Positions 1-11,864 of a DNA stretch of 28,081 bases are shown here, in pieces; the stretch's first letter is position 1, and each line of letters starts with the position of its first letter. The position numbers and the translations under genes are program-made. Below the pieces are notes generated by a model, which had not been told where the DNA came from, searched no databases, and saw only the letters and a program-made list of their open reading frames with translations. This stretch comes from CAMLHU01 sp039917855 (GTDB taxonomy: Bacteria; Gemmatimonadota; Gemmatimonadetes; Gemmatimonadales; GWC2-71-9), in assembly GCA_039917855.1 (NCBI GenBank), contig JBDSIR010000066.1:1-28081 (forward strand). Reading direction: 5' to 3'.

Positions 1-3665
<3,665 letters not shown>

Positions 3666-3747
3666 CTCCCAATTTTTCTTGGTTTCGCGATCCCCCCATC
3701 CATGCTCCTTAGGTCGTCGCCTGCACCTGCTGCAGGCACCAGCTTTG
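3666..3747 (+). other. 23S-5S spacer with processing hairpins
   Basis: The spacer is about 80 nt. Bases 3671-3686 (AATTTTTCTTGGTTTC) pair with about 688-702 upstream of 23S, extending the 23S processing stem across a small bulge. A perfect 7-bp hairpin GCCTGCA/TGCAGGC lies at 3719-3725 and 3731-3737. GTCGTC at 3713-3718 is complementary to GACGAC at 3750-3755, the 5' strand of 5S helix I. No tRNA is present. Confidence 0.7.
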
Positions 3748-3861
3748 CTGACGACTAGCGCGCAGGGGCCACACCCGTTCCCATTCCGAACACGGCCGTT
3801 AAGCCCTGTAGCGCCGATGGTACTACGACTGTGAGGTCGTGGGAGAGTAGGCCGTCGTCAG
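3748..3861 (+). rRNA. rrf: 5S ribosomal RNA, complete
   Basis: Helix I is formed by TGACGAC (3749-3755) and GTCGTCA (3854-3860). Between them lie the typical 5S segments: CCACACCCGTTCCCATTCCG near 3769-3788, GAACACGGCCGTTAAG near 3787-3802, and the loop E/helix IV region CGCCGATGGTACTACG near 3811. The length of about 112-114 nt is normal. It is the last gene of the rrn operon and is followed directly by a hairpin terminator. Confidence 0.95.
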
Positions 3862-3873
3862 CGCCTCTTCGCC

Positions 3874-3913
3874 AGACCCCGGTGTCCAATCTTGGATGCC
3901 GGGGTCTCGCTTT
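3874..3913 (+). terminator. rRNA operon terminator hairpin
   Basis: AGACCCCGG (3874-3882) pairs perfectly with CCGGGGTCT (3899-3907). An inner TCCAA/TTGGA stem (3885-3889 with 3892-3896) caps it across a TG/TG internal loop. The tail CGCTTT has only three T residues, so it is a weak intrinsic terminator by the strict definition. Its position 12 nt after 5S and its strong stem make terminator function the best reading. Confidence 0.75.
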
Positions 3914-3927
3914 AACCCCCTCCCCAG

Positions 3928-3986
3928 CCCTCCCCCTGTCGGGGGAGGGAGACTCACGCGCTCCCCTCTCCCGACAGGGAGAGGGG
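3928..3986 (+). repeat. Paired C-rich/G-rich palindromes (dispersed-repeat type)
   Basis: Two hairpins stand in tandem: CCCTCCCCC/GGGGGAGGG (3928-3936 with 3941-3949, loop TGTC) and CCCCTCTCCC/GGGAGAGGGG (3963-3972 with 3977-3986, loop GACA). They share the theme CTCCC-TGTC/GACA-GGGAG, and the flanks (ACCCCCTCCCC near 3915, TCGGGGGAGAGGG near 3988) continue it. Elements of this form are commonly seen as multi-copy intergenic repeats in GC-rich genomes. They could also back up rRNA termination. Nothing codes here; the gap between 5S and the next gene (3862-4042) is filled by the terminator and these repeats. Confidence 0.6.
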
Positions 3987-4030
3987 TCGGGGGAGAGGGC
4001 AGACACGTGGGACGCGGCCCGCCCCCCAGC

Positions 4031-4036
4031 TATCTT
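4031..4036 (+). promoter_or_regulatory. Putative -10 box (TATCTT) for era, giving a very short leader
   Basis: TATCTT ends 6 nt before the ATG at 4043, so transcription would begin at or near the start codon and the mRNA would be leaderless. No Shine-Dalgarno sequence precedes this ATG, which agrees. No convincing -35 hexamer is seen 16-18 nt upstream. This is inference from motif and spacing only. Confidence 0.35.
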
Positions 4037-4042
4037 TGCGCA

Positions 4043-4912
4043 ATGACTCGCTGCGGCCACGTCGCGCTCGCCGGCCTCCCCAACGTCGGCAAGAGCTCCC
4101 TGATGAACGCCCTCGTCGGGGAGCCCCTCGCGATGGTCTCCCCCAAGGCCCAGGCTACCCGCGTCCCCGTGGTGGGCCTGCGGACCGAGGGAGAGATCCA
4201 GTATGTCTTCCACGATCTCCCCGGCCTCCTCGAGCCCCGCTACCTCCTGCACAAGCGGATGCGCGCGCTGGCCCTCGAGAGCCTGGCCAAGTGCGACGTC
4301 GTGGTCTACCTGCACCCCGGCCCCGATGCGCCCGCCCCCCCCTTCGTCGAGATGGCCAAGCTCGATCAAACTCCCACGGTCCCCGTGATCACGGTGTACA
4401 CCAAGTCGGATCTGGTGGCGCAGGATCGGCGGGAGAAAGGTCCCGCGGGCCTGTGGGTCTCCGTTGAGACCGGAGAGGGGATCCCCGGACTCCTCACCGC
4501 GGTCGCGGCCTGCCTCCCCGAAGGCCCGTTCCAGTATGATGCCGATGACCTCGGCGTCCAGCCGGTGCGCTTCTTTGTCGTCGAGTATCTCCGCGAAGCG
4601 GCCTTCGAGCTCCTCGAGGACGAGTTGCCCTATGTCTTCCAGGCCGAGGTCGAGGAATTCCGCGAGGAACGGACCCCGGTGTACATTCGGACGACCCTCT
4701 TCGTCGAGACCCCGTCCCAGAAGGGGATCCTGATCGGTGACAAGGGCCGCACCCTGAAAGCGATCGGGGTCCGTGCCCGCGCCCGGCTCGAACACCTGCT
4801 GGGGCGCCCGGTCTACCTGGAGACCTGGGTCAAAGTCCTGCCGAAGTGGCGCAAGAACGCCGACGCCCTGGCCCGATTCGGCTTCCCCCGATCCCCCGAG
4901 GAACCTGCGTGA
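4043..4912 (+). CDS. era: GTPase Era (ribosome assembly)
   Basis: The product is 289 residues, close to the usual 300. Era is a GTPase that binds the 16S 3' end and assists 30S maturation. The N-terminal G domain shows G1 GLPNVGKS (11-18), a switch I region QATR (37-40), G3 DLPG (58-61, normally DTPG), G4 TKSD (120-123, normally NKxD) and G5 SVETGEG. The C-terminal KH domain has SQKGILIGDKGRTLKAIG with GxxG at 232-235, followed by PVYLETWVKV and KWRKN, which is diagnostic for Era. The ATG at 4043 is chosen because G1 begins 10 residues later as in the family; an in-frame extension to 3896 would run through the repeat. It overlaps the next gene by 4 nt (GTGA). The non-standard G3 and G4 residues are odd, but TKxD is found in other active GTPases. 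Confidence 0.92.
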   Translation: MTRCGHVALAGLPNVGKSSLMNALVGEPLAMVSPKAQATRVPVVGLRTEGEIQYVFHDLPGLLEPRYLLHKRMRALALESLAKCDVVVYLHPGPDAPAPPFVEMAKLDQTPTVPVITVYTKSDLVAQDRREKGPAGLWVSVETGEGIPGLLTAVAACLPEGPFQYDADDLGVQPVRFFVVEYLREAAFELLEDELPYVFQAEVEEFREERTPVYIRTTLFVETPSQKGILIGDKGRTLKAIGVRARARLEHLLGRPVYLETWVKVLPKWRKNADALARFGFPRSPEEPA

Positions 4913-5079
4913 CCCTCGCTCCCGAACTGCTCGAGATCATCGTCTGCCCCAAGTGCAAGGGCGACCTCGAGTACCGCCAGACCCCGGCGGAACGTCTGGT
5001 CTGCCTCCTCTGCCGCCTCGAATACCCGGTCGAGGACGGGATCCCGATCCTGCTGATCGACGAGGCCCGGCCGCTGTGA
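4909..5079 (+). CDS. Trm112/YcaR-family small zinc-ribbon protein (UPF0434)
   Basis: This 56-residue protein starts at GTG 4909 within the era stop (GTGA overlap). It begins LAPELLEIIVCPKCKGDLEY and has a second pair in CLLC, giving a four-cysteine zinc ribbon, then the family signature EYPVEDGIPILLIDEARPL. Bacterial YcaR-like proteins are small relatives of Trm112, the methyltransferase-activating subunit; their bacterial role is poorly defined. The tight overlap with both neighbours implies co-translation with era and the antiporter. Family assignment is secure; function is not. Confidence 0.9.
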   Translation: MTLAPELLEIIVCPKCKGDLEYRQTPAERLVCLLCRLEYPVEDGIPILLIDEARPL

Positions 5080-6119
5080 GGCTCCGGTACGGGCTCCTGC
5101 TCGCGGTCCCCGCGAGCTTCGCCGCGGCGTGGCTGCACGCACCGCCGCTCCTGGTCTTCGTCCTCGCCTGCATCGCGGTACTCCCGCTCGCCGGCATCAT
5201 GGGCGACGCCACCGAGCACCTCGCGGCGCGCACCGGCCCCACCATGGGGGGCTTCCTCAACGCGACGTTCGGGAACGCGGCCGAACTGATCATCGCGATC
5301 GTGGCGCTCCGCGCCGGTCTGGTCCAGCTGGTCAAGGCCTCGATCACCGGATCGATCCTCGGCAACCTCCTCCTCATCCTCGGGCTCTCCCTCGTCGCTG
5401 GCGGGACCAGGCGCGAGACCCTGACCTTCAATCGGACCGCCGCCAGCATGAGCGCCGGGATGCTGGCCCTCGCGGTGGTGGGGCTCGTCTTTCCCGCGCT
5501 GTTCCACCACCTCCATCCGGTCGGGAGCGAGGCCACCGAACTGCTCATGGCCGAAGGGGTGGCGCTCATCCTCCTCGCCACCTATGCCGCCTCCCTGGTC
5601 TTCTCGCTCAAGACCCATCGGCGCCTCTTCGGCGGCGACCCGCATCCGCTCGATGCGGAACCGTGGCCGGTCCGGAAGGCGGTGCTGGTGCTCGGGGGTG
5701 CCACGATCGGGGTGGCCTTCGAGGCGGAGGTGCTGGTGCATTCCGTCGAGGCGGTGACGACCACCCTCGGCTGGTCCGAGACCTTCCTCGGGCTGATCAT
5801 CATCCCGTTCATCGGGAACGCGGCGGAACACGCCACCGCGGTGGTGGTGGCCCGGAAGGGGCAGACCGACCTGGCGCTGCAGATCGCGCTCGGTTCGAGC
5901 ACCCAGGTGGCGCTCCTCATCGCCCCCTTGCTGGTGTTCATCGGGCTGTTCCTCGGGCGACCGATGAATTTCGCCTTCAGCACCTTCGAAGTCGCCGCAC
6001 TGGCCCTGGCGACCCTGGTGGTGGCGATCTCGGTGCAGGATGGCGAGTCGAACTGGTTCGAAGGTGTCCAGCTCCTGGCCGTCTACCTGATGATCGCGAT
6101 CGCGGCCTTCTTCGTCTGA
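5076..6119 (+). CDS. Ca2+/H+ antiporter (CaCA family, Cax/ChaA type)
   Basis: The product is 347 residues from GTG 5076, which overlaps the previous stop by 4 nt. It is an integral inner-membrane protein with about ten or eleven hydrophobic segments. The two family alpha-repeats are clear: GGFLNATFGNAAELIIAIVA near residues 58-77 and LGLIIIPFIGNAAEHATAVV in the second half. The GNAAE motifs supply the acidic residues used for cation exchange. A short loop with charged residues (KTHRRLFGGDPHPLDAEPW) separates the halves. The closest known role is proton-driven Ca2+ efflux; a K+ or Na+ specificity as in ChaA cannot be excluded. The start is inferred from the overlap and from a hydrophobic first segment immediately after it. 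Confidence 0.9.
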   Translation: MRLRYGLLLAVPASFAAAWLHAPPLLVFVLACIAVLPLAGIMGDATEHLAARTGPTMGGFLNATFGNAAELIIAIVALRAGLVQLVKASITGSILGNLLLILGLSLVAGGTRRETLTFNRTAASMSAGMLALAVVGLVFPALFHHLHPVGSEATELLMAEGVALILLATYAASLVFSLKTHRRLFGGDPHPLDAEPWPVRKAVLVLGGATIGVAFEAEVLVHSVEAVTTTLGWSETFLGLIIIPFIGNAAEHATAVVVARKGQTDLALQIALGSSTQVALLIAPLLVFIGLFLGRPMNFAFSTFEVAALALATLVVAISVQDGESNWFEGVQLLAVYLMIAIAAFFV

Positions 6120-6134
6120 TGCTGACCGGTTTGA

Positions 6135-6167
6135 CTTCCCCGGGGAAGCCCCGTAAGTTGCTATGAT
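6135..6167 (+). promoter_or_regulatory. Candidate promoter with 14-bp palindrome before the GGDEF gene
   Basis: The perfect palindrome CTTCCCCGGGGAAG lies at 6135-6148 and a TATGAT -10-like hexamer at 6162-6167. The GTG start at 6192 is preceded by GAGG at 6180-6183 (8-nt spacing). The palindrome covers the place where a -35 box would sit, so it could be an operator, or by chance part of a hairpin after the antiporter gene. No T-run follows, so it is not a classic terminator. Confidence 0.35.
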
Positions 6168-6191
6168 GCAGCAGGTTACGAGGCTCTCCGG

Positions 6192-7187
6192 GTGCTGAAC
6201 CGCACCGTCATCCTGTACTACGCGCCCGATGGACGCACGGCGCCGGCCTTTCTCTCAACGTGGGGGGAGAGTCGGAGCTACCCCATTCTGGCGCTGGCGA
6301 ACGACCGCGACGTGGACCAGCAGCTGCTGCGCGGCGCCCGTGCCTACGTGGTCCTGGACGGGTCGGCGGGGACCACCGTGGTCGCCGAGGTCATCCGACG
6401 TCTCAAGGCCGATCCGTATACCGCCGTCGCACCCCTCGTGCTCCTGCTCCCGCGCCACGAGACCGCCGAGATCGCCGGCTTCTTCGATGCGGGTGCCGAT
6501 GAGGTGCTGACCCCGCTCCTCGATCTCGCGGAACAGCGCGCGCGGCTCGACGCGATGGTGGTCCGTTCCGAACGATCGGTGGCGGTGCATCCCTCGACGC
6601 GGCTGCCCGGGACGACCGAGATCGAGCGCGCCATCCGCCGCCACATGATGGGGACGGACGAGTTCGCGGTCTGCTACGCCGACCTCGATCACTTCAAGGA
6701 GTTCAACGACCGCTACAGCTATTACGACGGCGACCGGGTGATCCTGATGCTCTCCCGGATCCTGCACGACGTGGTGAAGGGTCTGGCCGGCGCACGCGGG
6801 TTCGTGGGGCACATCGGGGGCGACGATTTCATCTTCGTCCTGCCGCAGTCGTTCATCCACGAGGTCTGCACCGAGATCCTCCACGTCTTCGATTCGCTGG
6901 TGACGATGCAGTACAACGAGCAGGATCGCCGATCGGGTTATTTTTTCGGGAAGGACCGCCGGGGCCAACTGCACCGGGTGCCGTTGATGACGCTCTCGAT
7001 CGGGATCGTCACCAACAAGCACCGCAAGATCTCCCACCCGGCGCAACTGAGCGAGCTGGCCACTGAGATGAAAAGTTACGCCAAGACGCTGCCGGGATCG
7101 GTCTTCGTCGTCGACCGCCGTCAGCCCGGGGAGCCGGAGGAGCAGGTGCCGGCGCCGCACGCGACCGCTGAAGGGACCGAGCGATGA
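6192..7187 (+). CDS. Degenerate receiver-GGDEF domain signalling protein
   Basis: The product is 331 residues from GTG 6192, which has a GAGG ribosome-binding site. Residues about 1-125 look like a response-regulator receiver fold: alternating hydrophobic strands, AYVVLDG where the phospho-Asp strand would be, and DAGADEVLTP at the fifth strand. The usual acidic pair at the end of strand 1 and the conserved lysine after the GAD segment are missing, so classical phosphorylation is doubtful. Residues about 145-310 are a GGDEF domain: YADLDHFKEFND (162-173) matches the DxDxFKxxND motif and the active-site loop reads GGDDF (209-213) instead of GG[DE]EF. Diguanylate cyclase activity is therefore uncertain and a GTP- or c-di-GMP-sensing role is possible. 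The tail (315-331) is disordered and acidic. The gene overlaps the next by ATGA. Confidence 0.8.
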   Translation: MLNRTVILYYAPDGRTAPAFLSTWGESRSYPILALANDRDVDQQLLRGARAYVVLDGSAGTTVVAEVIRRLKADPYTAVAPLVLLLPRHETAEIAGFFDAGADEVLTPLLDLAEQRARLDAMVVRSERSVAVHPSTRLPGTTEIERAIRRHMMGTDEFAVCYADLDHFKEFNDRYSYYDGDRVILMLSRILHDVVKGLAGARGFVGHIGGDDFIFVLPQSFIHEVCTEILHVFDSLVTMQYNEQDRRSGYFFGKDRRGQLHRVPLMTLSIGIVTNKHRKISHPAQLSELATEMKSYAKTLPGSVFVVDRRQPGEPEEQVPAPHATAEGTER

Positions 7188-7840
7188 ACGTTGCCTGCCC
7201 GACCTGCGCGACCACGTACCGGGTCGATCCTGCCAAGATCCCCGGCGCCGGGGTCCGCGCCCGCTGCCAGGTCTGCGCCGCGGTCTTCCCGATCTCGGCC
7301 AATGGGACCGCGCCACGGCCCTCGCTGGCTGCCCCGGTCCAACGTCCCGCGATCCCGACAGGGCTCCGCCCTTCCGGCACGATGGCCGCGCCGGCGATGC
7401 CGCCAGCCCCGCCCGCAGCACCGGCCGCGCCTCCTCGCCCCACGGCGCCTCCGGTCGCCGCCCCGGTGGCTCCGCCTGCGGCCCCGAAGCCTCCGATAGC
7501 ACCTGCGCCCGCTCCGGCCCCGGTGGCAGCTCCGGCACCGGTACCGGCTCCCAAGCCTGCCGCTCCCGCGGGTCGGCCGCTCAACCCCTTCCTGGCCAAC
7601 GATCCCGCCACCCGGGCGCGGCGTCTGGCGCGGGCTCTGGTCTCCGACCTGGTCGTCTACAACACGGCGCGGCGTGACACGGCGCTCAAGGGCGGCACGC
7701 TCAAGGAAGAATTCGCCGAAGAGATCAAGAAGAGCTTCGAAGAGTATGAACTGCAGATCGGGAAGGAACTCGCCAGCTCGACGACCTACTTCAACGACGC
7801 GCTGAACGAGATCCTGGCGGGCGGGCAGAAGATCTACTGA
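7184..7840 (+). CDS. MJ0042-type zinc-ribbon protein with Pro/Ala linker and unrecognised C-terminal domain
   Basis: The product is 218 residues. An N-terminal zinc ribbon has CPTC at 5-8 and CQVC at 28-31 with the MJ0042-type pattern CPxCxTxYRVDxxKIP. A low-complexity linker rich in proline and alanine spans about 45-130. The C-terminal part (about 131-218) begins RPLNPFLANDPATRARRLAR and is charged and mainly helical, ending in LNEILAGGQKIY. I recall similar tails in zinc-ribbon proteins of Deltaproteobacteria and Gemmatimonadota but know no assigned function. The ATGA overlap with the GGDEF-type gene suggests the two proteins act together. No transmembrane segment is visible. Confidence 0.75.
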   Translation: MNVACPTCATTYRVDPAKIPGAGVRARCQVCAAVFPISANGTAPRPSLAAPVQRPAIPTGLRPSGTMAAPAMPPAPPAAPAAPPRPTAPPVAAPVAPPAAPKPPIAPAPAPAPVAAPAPVPAPKPAAPAGRPLNPFLANDPATRARRLARALVSDLVVYNTARRDTALKGGTLKEEFAEEIKKSFEEYELQIGKELASSTTYFNDALNEILAGGQKIY

Positions 7841-7845
7841 GGTGA

Positions 7846-7941
7846 GAGTTGAGAGTCGAGAGTTGAGAGTTTAGCGGGGTGCATTCTCGGGATCCTCCCT
7901 GGATGCACCCCTCTAAACTCTCGATTCTCGACTCTCAACTC
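7846..7941 (+). repeat. Large near-perfect inverted repeat built of 7-bp units
   Basis: The left arm 7846-7883 and right arm 7904-7941 are 38 nt each and complementary apart from three positions; the loop is 20 nt (7884-7903). The left arm consists of near-tandem 7-mers (GAGTTGA, GAGTCGA, GAGTTGA, GAGTTTA) followed by GCGGGGTGCA. No coding potential is evident, and no T-run follows the right arm. It could terminate or insulate transcription between the zinc-ribbon gene and prfB, or be a copy of a small mobile or REP-like repeat. Confidence 0.85.
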
Positions 7942-7970
7942 TAGACTCTAAGCCCTTGAATCCATTAGAT
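7942..7970 (+). promoter_or_regulatory. Putative prfB promoter with leaderless start
   Basis: A -10-like TTAGAT (7965-7970) lies 17 nt after TAGACT (7942-7947), which matches TTGACA at four of six positions and abuts the inverted repeat. The -10 box ends 7 nt before the prfB ATG at 7978, and no Shine-Dalgarno sequence precedes that ATG, so a leaderless mRNA is plausible. This may drive the whole downstream gene run. The call rests on motif matching only. Confidence 0.35.
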
Positions 7971-7977
7971 TTCCACC

Positions 7978-9078
7978 ATGCCCGCCCTCACCGACTCTCT
8001 CAATGACCTCGAGCACCGCGTGGCGGAGCTCCGGAGGTTCCTTTGACCTCGACACCAAACAGCGCCGGCTGACCGAGCTCGAGGCCCGCCAGTCCGATCC
8101 GGCGTTCTGGAACGATCAGAACTCCGCCCGGACGGCGGTGCAGGAGGTCAAGCAGCTCAAGGGATGGCTGGGGCCCTACGCCGACATCCAGGGGCGCCTG
8201 GTGGCCACCCGGGAGATGGCCGATATGCTCACCGCTGAGCCCGATGAGGGGTTGCAGGGGGAGCTGGAGCGCGAGGCCGACGCGCTGGCCAATGCGCTCG
8301 AGGACTACGAGCTCAAGGCGATGCTCCGCGGTCCCGACGACGCCGGCGATGCCCTGATCACCATCCATCCCGGCGCCGGTGGCACCGAGTCGCAGGACTG
8401 GGCCGAGATGCTCATGCGGATGTACGTCCGCTGGGCCGAACGGCACGGGTTCACCGTGTCGATCCTCGACCTGCAGCCCGGCGAAGAGGCAGGGATCAAG
8501 TCGGCCTCGATCGAGATCAAGGGGCAGTACGCCTACGGCTTCTTGAAGGCGGAGAAGGGGGTGCACCGGCTGGTGCGGATCAGTCCGTTCGACTCCCAGT
8601 CGCGGCGCCACACCTCGTTCGCGTCGCTGTTCGTCTATCCGGACATCGACGACACGATCGTGGTGGACCTCCGCGACGAGGACATCAGGATGGACGTCTT
8701 CCGCGCTTCGGGTGCCGGTGGCCAGCACGTCAACAAGACCTCCTCGGCGGTGCGCCTGACGCACATCCCGACGGGACTCGTGGTGTCCTGCCAGCAGGAA
8801 CGGAGCCAGGGGAAGAACAAGGCGACCGCGATGAAGATGCTCCGAGCCGCGATCTACCAGATGAAGCTCGACGAGCAGAACGCCGCCAAGGCGCTGGTCG
8901 AGGCCACCAAGACCGACAACTCCTTCGGGCACGCGATGCGGAGTTACGTCTTCCAGCCCTACACGATGGTCAACGACCACCGCACCGAGCTCAAGCTCAC
9001 CGACGTCCAGAAGGTGATGGACGGTGACCTTGATCCCTTCATCCAGGCCTACCTCAAGAAGTTCGGGGGGGAGAACGC

Positions 9079-9082
<4 letters not shown>
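7978..9082 (+). CDS. prfB: Peptide chain release factor 2, with programmed +1 frameshift
   Basis: The first 22 codons run from ATG 7978 to CTT 8041-8043 and are followed by an in-frame TGA (8044-8046). Translation must shift +1 and resume at GAC 8045, giving about 367 residues, the normal RF2 length. RF2 reads UGA and UAA stops. The tripeptide anticodon SPF is seen in ISPFDSQSRRHTSF and the peptidyl-tRNA hydrolysis motif GGQ in GAGGQHVNKTSS. The frameshift autoregulates RF2 level because slow UGA recognition favours the shift. The 3' end overlaps lysS by 4 nt (ATGA); prfB-lysS is a widely conserved pair. The interrupted frame is functional recoding, not a mutation. Confidence 0.96.
8033..8047 (+). 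promoter_or_regulatory. prfB recoding site (internal SD, CTT slip codon, TGA)
   Basis: GGAGG at 8033-8037 acts as an internal Shine-Dalgarno three nucleotides before the slippery CTT (8041-8043), followed by TGA C (8044-8047). This spacing and the CTT TGAC context are the known RF2 frameshift signal. Confidence 0.95.
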
Positions 9083-10586
<1,504 letters not shown>

Positions 10587-10587
<1 letters not shown>

Positions 10588-11864
10588 TGCTCTCCTGGCC
10601 CTCCGCGCTCGAACGTCGGATCGCCCGGCGCTACCTGCAGGGGGGCCGGAAGCGGCGCGGAGCTTCGCTGCAGGCCATCATCGCCACCGGGGGAGTCGCC
10701 GTCGGTACGATGGCGCTTGTCGTGGTGCTGGGCGTCATGAATGGCATCCGCGACGAGCTCCGCGCCCGGATCCTGGTCGGCAGCCCGCACCTGCGGATCC
10801 TGACGTACGGCGAAGGCCTCCGGATCGACGACTGGCGCACCCCGCTCGCAACGATCCGCTCCGACTCCGCCGTGGTGGCCGCCGCCCCCGAGGTGCTCAC
10901 CCAGAGCATCCTCACCACCGGGGCGGACTATGTCGTGGCCGTGAACATCATCGGGCTCGATCCCGACACCGGCACGGCTTCGGTCACCACGCTGCCCCAG
11001 GCGGTGGTCGAAGGGGACCTGCACTTCGAGCCCCGGCGCCCACGCGAGGGGGCCGATGGGGTGGAGGGAGGGATCCTCATCGGTCGGCGGCTCGCGGCCA
11101 AGCTCAACGCCCGGGTGGGCGACGTGGTGCTGCTGATCCCGCCGACCGCCGCCAAGGTGAATCCCGCACTGGGGATCGCGGTGCCGCGGATGTGGCGCTT
11201 CGAAGTCACCGGGCTCTTCGACACGGGGATGTTCCAGTACGATGACCAGTTCGTCGTCATGGGGCTCCCGGTGGCCCAGCAGTTCGCGGGCCTCGGTTCC
11301 GCCGTCTCGGCCATCCAGGTCCGCGTGCATGATGCCGACGAGGCGCCCGCGGTCGGCCGGCGGCTCGAAGAGGCCCTCGGCTACCCCTACCGTTCGCTCG
11401 ACTGGCAGGCCCAGAACGCCAATCTGTTCGGCGCGCTCCAGCTCGAGAAGCTCGGGATGGGGCTGGTGATCTTCTTCATCATGCTGGTGGCCGCGTTCAA
11501 CATCGTCGGGGTCCTTACGATGGTGGTCACCGACAAGACCCGGGAGATCGGGATCCTCCAGGCGATGGGGCTCCCGGCGGCGTCGATCCGCCGGATCTTC
11601 GTGGCCCAGGGGACGGTGATCGGTGGCATCGGTGTGGGGAGCGGCCTCGTGCTCGGCCTCGTGGTGGCGGCGGCGTTCGATCGGTGGCGGTTGATCCCGA
11701 TCAACCCGGCGGTGTACTTCATCGACCACCTCCCGGTGCGGGTCGAACCGCGCGACGTGCTCATCGTGGTCGCCGTCGGTCTCGCGCTGGCCGTGGCGGC
11801 CACGATCTATCCCTCACGCCAAGCCGCCAGTCTCACTCCCGTCGACGCGATCCGGCACGAATGA
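10587..11864 (+). CDS. lolE: Lipoprotein-releasing ABC transporter permease (LolC/LolE family)
   Basis: The product is 425 residues from ATG 10587. Layout is typical: one transmembrane helix near 28-54, a large periplasmic domain of about 230 residues, then three helices near 291-315, 344-365 and 391-413. The C-terminal segments TMVVTDKTREIGILQAMG and YPSRQAASLTPVDAIRHE are signatures of LolCE/FtsX-type permeases. With LolD it extracts outer-membrane lipoproteins from the inner membrane. Only one permease gene is present, so a homodimer (LolF-like arrangement) is likely, unless a paralogue lies elsewhere; LolC and LolE cannot be told apart here. It overlaps lolD by ATGA. Confidence 0.9.

Noticed and set aside
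3896..4042. N-terminal extension of Era by 49 residues
   Set aside because: It would translate the terminator and palindromic repeat region, and the normal Era N-terminus begins at ATG 4043.
7846..7941. CRISPR-like repeat or tandem repeat array
   Set aside because: The units are 7 bp without spacers and are arranged as one inverted repeat, not as a repeat-spacer array.
7978..8046. prfB as a frameshifted pseudogene or a separate 22-codon peptide
   Set aside because: The SD-like GGAGG, CTT TGA C context and resumption at +1 fit the known RF2 programmed frameshift exactly.
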